In this document: in pieces, positions 19,883 through 25,694 of the stretch
Layout of the letters: every line of letters begins with the position of its first letter
How positions within the stretch are numbered: the first letter of the stretch is position 1
The notes under the pieces: generated by a model
What the model saw: only the letters and a program-made list of their open reading frames with translations
The model's database searches: none
Told to the model about the DNA's origin: nothing
From: a virus
Strand: one strand, 5' to 3'
IMG/VR virus record: IMGVR_UViG_3300035187_002158
Span: 1-25,694 of that record
DNA length: 25,694 nt
Position numbers and translations under genes: made by a program

Positions 19883-20251
19883 TCACGACTCCTCGGGCGG
19901 CTTCGTCTTGTAGGTCGCGGTTCCCTTGACCAGCTCGCCGACCGCGTACTCGACCTCGGACTCCGTACAGACCAGCGTCTGGCCGCCGTATTCCGTCTCG
20001 TCTCCGACGCTTGGCGGCGCGTCCGACAGGAACGACACCGAGACCGTGATCTCGAGTCCGTCGACCGCACCTGCCCCGGAGTCCGGCAGACCGTCGACGT
20101 AGACGCGGTCGTCGCCGTCGGCCAGCTCGAGCGTCGAGGCGTCCAGCCGGTTCGAGGAGTCGTTCGGGTCGGCGGTCTTCTTCGAGACCTTGATGTTCGT
20201 CAGGCCAGAAATGCCGGCGAAGGATTCGCCCTGGGAGCTGGTCATCGACAT
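19883..20251 (-). CDS. Tail tube-like protein, copy 2
   Basis: A 122-residue beta-rich protein. It has LTNIKVSKKTADPNDSSNRLDAST, VSVSFLSDAPPSVGDETEYGG, and a C-terminus LVCTESEVEYAVGELVKGTATYK ending KPPEES. The C-terminal 35 residues closely match the next gene upstream (copy 1), which shows a tandem duplication. Probably a tail tube subunit or a variant decorating the tube. It starts three bases after the copy 1 stop. Confidence 0.7.
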   Translation of the reverse strand: MSMTSSQGESFAGISGLTNIKVSKKTADPNDSSNRLDASTLELADGDDRVYVDGLPDSGAGAVDGLEITVSVSFLSDAPPSVGDETEYGGQTLVCTESEVEYAVGELVKGTATYKTKPPEES

Positions 20252-20254
20252 GGC

Positions 20255-20608
20255 TCAGGATCCCTCCGGCGGCTTGTAAACGTAGGTCGCAGTGCCCTTG
20301 ACGAACTCGCCGACCGCGTACTCGGTCTCGACCTCGGTGCAGACCCAGCCGGTGGAGCCCGGCGGATCCGGCTCGGGGGCCTCGCCGAAGAACGACGCCG
20401 TCACCATCTGCGTGACGCCGTCCTCCGCACCTGGGCCCGGGTCGATCAGCGGGGCCTTTTGGTAGACGCGCTCCGCGTCGGTGAGCGTCGTGATGTCGAT
20501 CTTGTTGTTGCCGGCCGACGGGTCGGCCCCCATCGACCGGACCTTTACGCTCGTGCAGTTCGCCGGGAGCGTGGGCCCCGGGCTCGGCATGGTGGACAGG
20601 ACGCCCAT
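20255..20608 (-). CDS. Tail tube-like protein, copy 1
   Basis: A 117-residue protein related to copy 2: CTSVKVRSMGADPSAGNNKIDITTLTD, then VTQMVTASFFGEAPEPDPPG, and the C-terminus VCTEVETEYAVGEFVKGTATY ending KPPEGS. The shared order of motifs (NKID.TTL, SFxxxAP, VCTE.E.EYAVGE) supports a common fold with copy 2. Its single Cys pair positions are conserved with copy 2. It lies between the tail-terminator-like gene and copy 2. Confidence 0.7.
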   Translation of the reverse strand: MGVLSTMPSPGPTLPANCTSVKVRSMGADPSAGNNKIDITTLTDAERVYQKAPLIDPGPGAEDGVTQMVTASFFGEAPEPDPPGSTGWVCTEVETEYAVGEFVKGTATYVYKPPEGS

Positions 20609-20611
20609 TCG

Positions 20612-21028
20612 TCACTCGCTCCAGGCGATCTGGTAGGTCTGCTCTACGATGTACGTCGGCACCTCGCGGCCCTCGAGGTAGACGGCCGCGGAGTCCGTGT
20701 CGTCCACTAGGAGACAGTGCTCGATTGTCAGCTCGTCCGCTGGCCCCGTGAACCTGTGGAGCGCGTCGGAGATGGACTGGGCGATCTCCCGGGCCTCGAG
20801 GTAGCCGTCGGCGTAGATCTCGACCGTGTAGGTCGCCTGGCGGGGAAACGCGTCCCCGGCCGGCGTCGAGCCCAGGAGGTCCTCGAGGACGAGCTGGGGC
20901 TGGGTGGAGGCCCGCTGGAACACGACGTAGGGCGGCTCGCCGCCCCCGGTGTAGCTGACCGGGTAGGCCTCGACGCCGGAGCCGGCGGCCTCCTCGATCG
21001 CCTCGTAGAGCCAGGATTCGGGGATCAT
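20612..21028 (-). CDS. Tail terminator/completion-like protein
   Basis: A 138-residue protein: MIPESWLYEAIEEAAGSGVEAYPVSYTGGGEPPYVVFQRAST, then ATYTVEIYADGYLEAREIAQSISDALH and a C-terminal VPTYIVEQTYQIAW. Alternating beta strands around a helix and the PPYVVFQ segment match the DUF3168/gpU-like tail terminator group. The place between the gp10-like protein and the tube genes is right. These proteins cap the tail tube and join it to the head. Confidence 0.7.
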   Translation of the reverse strand: MIPESWLYEAIEEAAGSGVEAYPVSYTGGGEPPYVVFQRASTQPQLVLEDLLGSTPAGDAFPRQATYTVEIYADGYLEAREIAQSISDALHRFTGPADELTIEHCLLVDDTDSAAVYLEGREVPTYIVEQTYQIAWSE

Positions 21029-21030
21029 GG

Positions 21031-21555
21031 TCAGCCTCCGTAGCCCGGGTTTTTGCCGCCCGCCAGTTCCTTAACGGCCTTCTCCAGCGCGAGGGCCATT
21101 TCATTCGCGAGCTTTCCAGCAACGACCGGGCCGAATTGGTCGACTGTGTTCTTCATCATCTCAAACGCCCTGACCCCCCTGCTCGTACCGAACTCCAGCC
21201 AGATCGCCTTCCTTGACTGGAGGCCGGCCCTGTAACCCAGGACGCCGTAGACGAACGCGTCGAACGCCTTGTTCTTCCCGGTCTGGCCGACGCGGACAGT
21301 GGCGGCCCTGCGAAGGTCGCCAGTGCTTTTTGGCTTTTCGCCCTTCTTCCGGCGTCCCCGGCGGGTTCCGAGCGGCGGCGTATTGCGGCGAAGGATCCCG
21401 ACGCCAGGCTTTAGGACGCGACGGAAACTCGCCCCTAAATGCTTGCGCGCGATGTGCCTCGGCAGGCCGCGGTATGCCTGCATCATCTTTCCGATGTGCT
21501 TGTCGAGATCGAGCGAGTTCGGCTCGAAGTTGGAATTCCAAGAAAGCGAAATCAT
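21031..21555 (-). CDS. HK97 gp10-like head-tail joining protein
   Basis: A 174-residue basic protein. MISLSWNSNFEPNSLDLDKH is followed by IGKMMQAYRGLPRHIARKHLGASFRR, a basic patch (GTRRGRRKKGEKPKSTGDLRRA), and the family's C-terminal AIWLEFGTSRGVRAF...FGPVVAGKLANEMALALEKAV. The W.EFGTS..RA motif is characteristic of HK97 gp10-family proteins. ATG 21555 overlaps the upstream stop as ATGA. It acts in head-tail connection. Confidence 0.8.
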   Translation of the reverse strand: MISLSWNSNFEPNSLDLDKHIGKMMQAYRGLPRHIARKHLGASFRRVLKPGVGILRRNTPPLGTRRGRRKKGEKPKSTGDLRRAATVRVGQTGKNKAFDAFVYGVLGYRAGLQSRKAIWLEFGTSRGVRAFEMMKNTVDQFGPVVAGKLANEMALALEKAVKELAGGKNPGYGG

Positions 21556-21899
21556 GCGACCTGCTCCTCGACGGTGAGCTCGAGCTCCTGTCGGTGGCCG
21601 CGCTCGAGGACGCTCGAGACGTAGAGCAGCCGGTCCCCTCGCGTGAGCCACCGCAGCCGCATCCCGCCGACGACGTCGGTCCGGTAGTGGGTCCGGACCA
21701 GGGCTTGGACGGCACCGCCGACCTTCCCCCGCTGCTCCTGCTCGATGTAGGCCTGTTGCTCGTAGGACCCGAAGAACTCGGCCACCTCGACCCAGTCGGT
21801 CGTTACGCGTTCGCCGACCTCGTTCCGCGGCTCCTCCTCCTCGGTGGGCAGCCGCTCGAGGGCGAACTTCTCGCGGAGGATTCCCGGGGGAAGGGCCAT
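21552..21899 (-). CDS. Head closure/head-tail adaptor
   Basis: A 115-residue protein: LPPGILREKFALERLPTEEEEPRNEVGERVTTDWVEVAEFFGSYEQQ, then RTHYRTDVVGGMRLRWLTRGDRLLYVSSVLERGHRQELELTVEEQ. This is the small beta-barrel of the SPP1 gp16/phage head-tail joining family: E.L...... G....W......A......, then R.D.......R....G..L.V.SV.....R...L. It sits one base before the connector gene end. Confidence 0.8.
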   Translation of the reverse strand: MALPPGILREKFALERLPTEEEEPRNEVGERVTTDWVEVAEFFGSYEQQAYIEQEQRGKVGGAVQALVRTHYRTDVVGGMRLRWLTRGDRLLYVSSVLERGHRQELELTVEEQVA

Positions 21900-21900
21900 G

Positions 21901-22461
21901 TCACCAGCCCCCCGCGTGGGACAGGCTGGCGAGCAGCGTCTCGAAGGCCTGCGGCAGCTCGGCCGACGAGTCCATCGCCAGCACGCCGCGGTTCGTGAAC
22001 TGGTGCTCGACGTACATCAGGATCGCGGACTTGATCCTGGCCGGCGTGGCCGAGCTGCCGGCCGGGCCGGCCCAGAACTCGACCACCACCTCGCCGGCCG
22101 GATAGTCCTCGAGTTCGACGTAGGCCGGCTCGGCGTCCTCCTCGAGCTCGTAGTCGGCCTCGGCCAGCTCGTCGCCGTCGACCGTCACCGAGAACGGATG
22201 CTCCTCGTCCACCAGGAGCGGAGGGTAGGGCAGGGTCAGCCGGGTCGAGGTCGGGGCCTTCCACTTGGCCCGGAACTTCTTGACGGCCAGAGCCTGGCCC
22301 AGGCGGGCCTCGACGAGCTCGCGGGCAGCCGCGATCTTCGCCGCCAGAAACTCGTCCCACTCGTCAACCTCCGGCACGATCGAGAGCTGGGCCTTCGCCT
22401 CCTCGACCGTCACCGGCTCGTCGGTCGGGTGGACGGTGATCTTCAGCGTGTCGGGCCTCAT
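21901..22461 (-). CDS. Head-tail connector protein (gp6-like)
   Basis: A 186-residue protein. It opens LKITVHPTDEPVTVEEAKAQL, continues DEWDEFLAAKIAAARELVEARLGQALAVKKFRAKW, and ends ARIKSAILMYVEHQFTNRG...LPQAFETLLASL. The VT.EEAK..L, then I..AR..VE...G.AL, then P..IK.AIL.YV.H pattern is that of HK97 gp6/phiE125 gp8-like connectors that bind the portal ring. The beta-rich acidic middle is an insertion of about 60 residues. Confidence 0.8.
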   Translation of the reverse strand: MRPDTLKITVHPTDEPVTVEEAKAQLSIVPEVDEWDEFLAAKIAAARELVEARLGQALAVKKFRAKWKAPTSTRLTLPYPPLLVDEEHPFSVTVDGDELAEADYELEEDAEPAYVELEDYPAGEVVVEFWAGPAGSSATPARIKSAILMYVEHQFTNRGVLAMDSSAELPQAFETLLASLSHAGGW

Positions 22462-22874
22462 GAGCTTCCCACCTCCTGGATCACGGTCGACTCAATTACT
22501 GGCGTCTGGTCCTCGACGAAGAGGACCGTCCCGGAGAACAGGACGTAGGCCGTCCAGGTCTCGGCGGACTCGTCGGCCTCGTCGGTGATCGTCACCTCGA
22601 CTGCCCAGTTGATCCCGCCGCCGTATGCGTCGAAGTCATAGGGGTCGAGTTGGACGACGACCTGGTCCTGATCGCCCGAGCCCGAGCCGATCTCCTCGGA
22701 CACGTCGAGGACGATCTCGTCGTCCCCGGACACGGCCACCGCCTCGAGCGTCCCATCGGGCAGCGTCTCGCCCTCGGCGATCGTGATCACGATCTCCTTC
22801 ACGCTGTCCGTGGACCGTAGGTTGACGAGCCTGCTGACGCTGCCCGAGAGCCGCTGCTTGACGATGTCGGGCAT
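22458..22874 (-). CDS. Hypothetical structural protein of head module
   Basis: A 138-residue acidic, beta-rich protein: KQRLSGSVSRLVNLRSTDSVKEIVITIAEGETLPDGTLEAV, then VVVQLDPYDFDAYGGGINWAVEVTITDEAD and WTAYVLFSGTVLFVED. The strand pattern suggests an immunoglobulin-like or jelly-roll fold, as in head decoration or fibre proteins. No named family recognised. It sits between the capsid/small gene and the connector and overlaps the connector by ATGA. Confidence 0.6.
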   Translation of the reverse strand: MPDIVKQRLSGSVSRLVNLRSTDSVKEIVITIAEGETLPDGTLEAVAVSGDDEIVLDVSEEIGSGSGDQDQVVVQLDPYDFDAYGGGINWAVEVTITDEADESAETWTAYVLFSGTVLFVEDQTPVIESTVIQEVGSS

Positions 22875-22884
22875 GGGCGGCGTC

Positions 22885-23073
22885 CTAGCGGGCCTCGACG
22901 GCCTGGTTCGTGGCTACGGCCCGCTCGGACCTCTGGCAGTCGAGCAGGGGCCGGGCGGCCTCGGCCACCGCCACGCCGAGCCGCTCGAGCTCCGCCGCCA
23001 GCCGGGGGCTGGCCTGGAACGTCTCGCCGGCCCGGTAGCCGCGGTAGGCCTTGACGAGTCGGACGATCTGCAT
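22885..23073 (-). CDS. Small head-module protein
   Basis: A 62-residue protein, MQIVRLVKAYRGYRAGETFQASPRLAAELERLGVAVA... The opening (KAYRGY.AG, then A.EL...GVA) is a short beta-beta-alpha motif that I know from small proteins near capsid genes in many phages. It begins just after the terminator-like hairpin that follows the capsid gene, with AGGTGACC as ribosome-binding site. Function unknown. Confidence 0.6.
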   Translation of the reverse strand: MQIVRLVKAYRGYRAGETFQASPRLAAELERLGVAVAEAARPLLDCQRSERAVATNQAVEAR

Positions 23074-23090
23074 GGGGTCACCTAAAGAGA

Positions 23091-23126
23091 GCGGCCGGGG
23101 TTGGCATCACTGCCAGCCCCGGCCGC
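23091..23126 (-). terminator. Terminator-like hairpin after capsid gene
   Basis: On the minus strand a 16-bp stem with one mismatch and a 4-base loop (GTGA) begins 25 bases after the capsid stop and is followed by TCTCTTT. The tail is weaker than an ideal U-run, so partial read-through to the connector genes is expected. This would make capsid protein more abundant than downstream proteins. Confidence 0.6.
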
Positions 23127-23151
23127 CATGCTGGCCGATGTAGTCCGTGGA

Positions 23152-24357
23152 TCAAGAAGCGGACACGAGCTTCGCGACGAAGGAGGCGTCGTGGTTGGAG
23201 ATCCCGACCCGCTGGGTGCCGCGGAAGACCGTCTGGTCCTTCGCGAACCCGGCGTCGACGCTCGACGCGATCTGGAGGCCGTTCGCCTTGTAGGCCACGG
23301 CCGTCGCCATCGAGAAGTCGCCGTAGAGGGCGAGCGTCCCGGCCGGCAGGCCGAGGCACCGGTAGACCGGAGCCCCCATCACGACCGGGAGGACCCGGTC
23401 GCCGATCGTGGTCGACTGCGTCACCACCGAGGCCTTCATGATGTGGCCCCAGCCGGCGCTCGACACGACCCAGGCCGTGTTCATGGCCCGGCTGTCGATC
23501 AGGCCGACCATCTCCGCCAGGTCGACGCCGTCGTGATCGGTGCCGGCCTCGACCTCGTTGCCCGAGTCGATCTCGTCGACGAGTCCGTCGATGCCCTTGC
23601 CGACGTCACCCTGGAGCCAGACCTCGTCGACCTTCTTGGCGATCGCGAGGCCGAGCCGGTTGGCGACGGTCTGGGCGAGGGCCACGCCGGAGGCGGCGTC
23701 CTCGACCAGCTCGTTGGACACCTCGATGAGGCGGCCCATCTTGTAGAGCGAGATCTCGACCTTGTCGGTCGTGGCGTCGTCGCCCGTCATGCTCTCGTTC
23801 TCGTCGAACCACTCGGCGGTGATCTCGCCGATCTTGGGGACGATGATCGAGTTCGAGCTGGTCGGGTACAGGCTGGCGAGCTGGATGCCCACCGACGAGT
23901 ACTGAAGGACGTCGATGAACCCGTTGAAGAGTTCGGGCGAGAGCAGCTCCTCGCCGGCCGCGGCCGACGTGCCGGCCATCGCCCGCATTTCCGCCCGATC
24001 CTTCCGGGCCAGGGCCCGCAGGAATCGGCCGGCGCGGTCGGCGGCCTCGTGGCTGCCGAAGCCGCGGAGCTGGCCGCGGGGGACCGTGTGGATGGCCGGG
24101 GCCTTCGCCTCGACGGCCGCCCGGGGCTCGCTGTCGCTCGTGCGGATCGCCTTCAGGCTCGCGAGACGCGCCTCGAGGGCGTTCTCCTCGCGGACCTCGA
24201 CGGTGATCTCGTCGGCCCGCTTGCTCGCCTCGGCCATGCGGGCCGAGACTCGCGCGGCGTCGTCGGCGTCGGTCGGCTCGTAGGCCCGGAGGGTCTCGAT
24301 CTCCTGGGTCACCGTGACGCTTTCGTCTTGCAGGCGGGCGAGCTTGGGCGAGGGCAT
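23152..24357 (-). CDS. HK97-family major capsid protein
   Basis: A 401-residue protein. Residues 1-about 75 form a coiled-coil delta (scaffold) domain (LARLQDESVTVTQEIETL, ARMAEASKRADEITVEVREEN). A linker (EAKAPAIHTVPRGQLRGFGS) follows, then the HK97 fold with LLSPELFNGFIDVLQYSSVG, IGEITAEWFDENESM, KMGRLIEVSNELVEDA, VDEVWLQGDVGKGIDGL, LPVVMGAPVYRC and DQTVFRGTQRVG near the end. A scaffold domain of this sort is normally cut off by a maturation protease; none of the usual type is in view. ATG 24357 chosen, because the longer upstream frame is arbitrary sequence. Confidence 0.9.
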   Translation of the reverse strand: MPSPKLARLQDESVTVTQEIETLRAYEPTDADDAARVSARMAEASKRADEITVEVREENALEARLASLKAIRTSDSEPRAAVEAKAPAIHTVPRGQLRGFGSHEAADRAGRFLRALARKDRAEMRAMAGTSAAAGEELLSPELFNGFIDVLQYSSVGIQLASLYPTSSNSIIVPKIGEITAEWFDENESMTGDDATTDKVEISLYKMGRLIEVSNELVEDAASGVALAQTVANRLGLAIAKKVDEVWLQGDVGKGIDGLVDEIDSGNEVEAGTDHDGVDLAEMVGLIDSRAMNTAWVVSSAGWGHIMKASVVTQSTTIGDRVLPVVMGAPVYRCLGLPAGTLALYGDFSMATAVAYKANGLQIASSVDAGFAKDQTVFRGTQRVGISNHDASFVAKLVSAS

Positions 24358-24436
24358 GTGTTCGGTCCTTCGTGTTCGGGTCTTGAAACTGTTCGCACGA
24401 TAGAAACGATTGCCGGCCCCGTGAACGTGTGCTGTC

Positions 24437-24754
24437 CTACCGTAGGACGTTTTGCGGGGTCGGGCAGCGGCCGTCCGGGCAGGCCTTCGCACGCTCGGCC
24501 ACGCATCGCGGGCACTGGCAGCGGCAGGTCTGCTGGACTCGTCCGTCCGGCTTCCAGATCCCGCGGACGCACGATTGGCCGCAGTCGCAGGCCGCCGGCG
24601 TCGGCGTGGGTGCCGGCGGATCTTCGGGCGTCATGCTCGCGAGGGCCGCCGTCACCGCCGCCGCGGCGCGTGGGGCCTCGAGGTCGATCGCGGCCGGGTC
24701 GGCCGAGAGCCAGACGAGGAACGCGATGATCGCCCGCCAGATCTCCGAGAACAT
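24437..24754 (-). CDS. Small membrane protein with Cys-rich tail
   Basis: A 105-residue protein. One hydrophobic helix occupies residues about 4-17 (EIWRAIIAFLVWLS). Then come an Ala/Pro linker (PPAPTPTPA) and a tail with ten cysteines (CDCGQSC, then CRCQCPRC), which could bind metal or form disulphides. Its start overlaps the upstream stop as TGATG. The gene ends in a perfect 7-bp palindrome (24434-24448). Two adjacent membrane proteins just before the capsid gene are unusual. A lysis or membrane-assembly role is possible. Confidence 0.6.
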   Translation of the reverse strand: MFSEIWRAIIAFLVWLSADPAAIDLEAPRAAAAVTAALASMTPEDPPAPTPTPAACDCGQSCVRGIWKPDGRVQQTCRCQCPRCVAERAKACPDGRCPTPQNVLR

Positions 24755-25011
24755 CACCAGCCTCCCGCGTTGTCGACGATCGGGTAGCCGTCCTCCCCGA
24801 GGAGCCGAGTCTTCGCCACGTCGGCCGGCGTCGGCTCCGGCGGCTTTTCGGCAATGAGCGCCACCCAGAGGAGGTTCTTCGCGATCTTGGCGACCCACCG
24901 CAGGACCGGCCGGTCCTGGGCCGGCGGCGTGAGCGGGACCGACTGGGCGGCGAGGTAGCCGATCGCGAACGCGGCGGCCACAACGAGGAGCGTCTTCCGG
25001 TCGATGGTCAT
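24754..25011 (-). CDS. Small membrane protein of head module
   Basis: An 85-residue protein with an N-terminal membrane helix at about 7-25 (TLLVVAAAFAIGYLAAQSV). A second weakly hydrophobic stretch (AKIAKNLLWVALIAE) and a short soluble end (DVAKTRLLGEDGYPIVDNAGGW) follow. No signal-peptidase site is obvious, so it is probably membrane-anchored. It is coupled to the following membrane protein by TGATG and lies four bases after the peptidase-like gene. Unknown function. Confidence 0.6.
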   Translation of the reverse strand: MTIDRKTLLVVAAAFAIGYLAAQSVPLTPPAQDRPVLRWVAKIAKNLLWVALIAEKPPEPTPADVAKTRLLGEDGYPIVDNAGGW

Positions 25012-25015
25012 CGTG

Positions 25016-25694
25016 TCACCTGGAGAAGAAACGGGCGAGCGTGTCGAACGCGTTCGGGCCGCGTTTGAGTTCGGGCGGCGGGGGGGCGAGCCAGTCGCCG
25101 TTGTGCAGGTCGCGCCAGCCGAAGCCGGCGACCGATCCCACGGCGAAAGAGTCCTTCTGGGCGAGCATCCGCTCGACGACCGGCCGCGTCACCCAGAACG
25201 ACCCCTCGGGCATGTCGTCGGGCCAGCGCGGCCCGGAGATCCATCGCGGCCCCCACGAGTTCAGGCAGAGCAGGGCGTCGGACGGGCTGCCGTTCTTCTG
25301 GTAGCGGACGGCCACGAAACACATCTGGTGGGCCCACGAGCCGCGGGCCGCCGCGTAGCCGTGAGCGTCCCGCTCGCTCGCGAACCCCTGCATACTGGCG
25401 ACCGGCACTGGGAACCCGGCCTCGACCGCGGCGGCCGCTTCGGCCCAGGTCGTGACGAGGGCGACATGGTTGGCCGGGTGTCGCTTGGCGATCTGGTCGA
25501 GCTTGCCCTTGTCGCCCTGGCCGCCGTTCCCATACGCGCCCCACTGCTTCGCCCGGTCGGCCGAGTAGGTCCGCAAATCGTGGCCGCCGACCTGGTCCCG
25601 GTAGACGACGCCCCAGTCGCGGACCCAGCGGGCGCAGGCCGCGCCGTACGACCCATCCGACCAGCCGCCGACCGGCGAGCTGCCGTCGCCGTTC
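25016..25694 (-). CDS. Papain-like cysteine peptidase, 5' end beyond window
   Basis: About 226 codons are visible and the frame is open to the right edge. The catalytic set appears in papain order: Cys in GSYGAACARWVRDWG, His in SWAHQMCFVAVRY, and Asn in LCLNSWGPRW, with NSWG the papain signature. GFPVPVASMQGF and GSFWVTRPVVERML complete a C1/C39-like fold. It could degrade peptidoglycan or act on proteins. Here it lies upstream of the capsid gene, where HK97-type phages usually keep a prohead protease. No signal peptide is seen in the visible part. Confidence 0.7.
   Translation of the reverse strand, partial: NGDGSSPVGGWSDGSYGAACARWVRDWGVVYRDQVGGHDLRTYSADRAKQWGAYGNGGQGDKGKLDQIAKRHPANHVALVTTWAEAAAAVEAGFPVPVASMQGFASERDAHGYAAARGSWAHQMCFVAVRYQKNGSPSDALLCLNSWGPRWISGPRWPDDMPEGSFWVTRPVVERMLAQKDSFAVGSVAGFGWRDLHNGDWLAPPPPELKRGPNAFDTLARFFSR

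Noticed and set aside
24434-24448. Palindrome GTCCTACCGTAGGAC as a terminator
   Set aside because: Loop of one base and no T-run. It overlaps the end of a gene and may be chance or an operator.
23101-24729. Long plus-strand open frame (542 codons) opposite the capsid gene
   Set aside because: Antisense shadow of the capsid gene with Arg/Asp/Leu-rich random-like sequence; the minus-strand product is a clear HK97-fold protein.

Overview
The window is about 25.7 kb of a high-GC tailed phage (siphovirus-like, HK97-type head) that carries an integrase. I infer a host in or near the Planctomycetes. The reasons are the GC-rich coding, the mostly weak ribosome-binding sites, a cysteine-rich surface-type repeat (GACC...C...W..G..C.PNPC), and small head, tail and lysogeny proteins that resemble, from memory, those of planctomycete prophages. 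No database search was possible, so the host is an inference. Nearly every gene is on the minus strand and read from right to left. Only the integrase and one methyltransferase are on the plus strand.

Layout in transcription order (right to left). 25694-21031 is the head module: a papain-like peptidase cut by the window edge, two small membrane proteins, an HK97-fold capsid protein followed by a terminator hairpin, then connector and head-tail joining proteins. 21028-17250 is the tail module: a possible tail terminator, three tandem tail-tube-like paralogues, a gpG/gpT chaperone pair with a textbook -1 slippery site, and the tape measure protein. 17247-14260 holds distal tail or surface proteins, including the Cys-rich repeat protein. 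14263-10068 is a cargo cassette: three glycosyltransferases of different families (GT25-, GT32- and GT2-like), a metallophosphoesterase, a DUF6378-like protein and a divergent SAM methyltransferase. 10129-8376 is the lysogeny module: integrase, an attachment site made of the 3' part of a tRNA-Arg(ACG) gene, strong inverted repeats, an excisionase-like protein and a small membrane protein.

From a terminator-promoter pair near 8285-8353, an early operon runs leftward: small proteins, a Sak4-like RecA-family ATPase, an ssDNA-binding-like protein ending in DDIPF, winged-helix proteins, a replication-initiator-like protein, RusA resolvase and an HTH protein. After that come two receptor or appendage-type proteins and an HNH endonuclease. 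The terminase probably lies just off the left edge and the portal off the right edge.

The early genes are tightly coupled by TGATG and ATGA stop/start overlaps. Phage genes continue on both sides of the attachment site, so this looks like the circular or virion form of the phage and not an integrated prophage. The most interesting signal is inside the replication gene: three GC-rich perfect hairpins, centred exactly 22 bp apart, next to an AT-rich purine/pyrimidine-asymmetric tract. This has the architecture of a lambda-type origin nested in the initiator gene. There is no stretch over 300 bp without a gene. The longest intergenic region (8939-9205) holds the attachment site and the inverted repeats.
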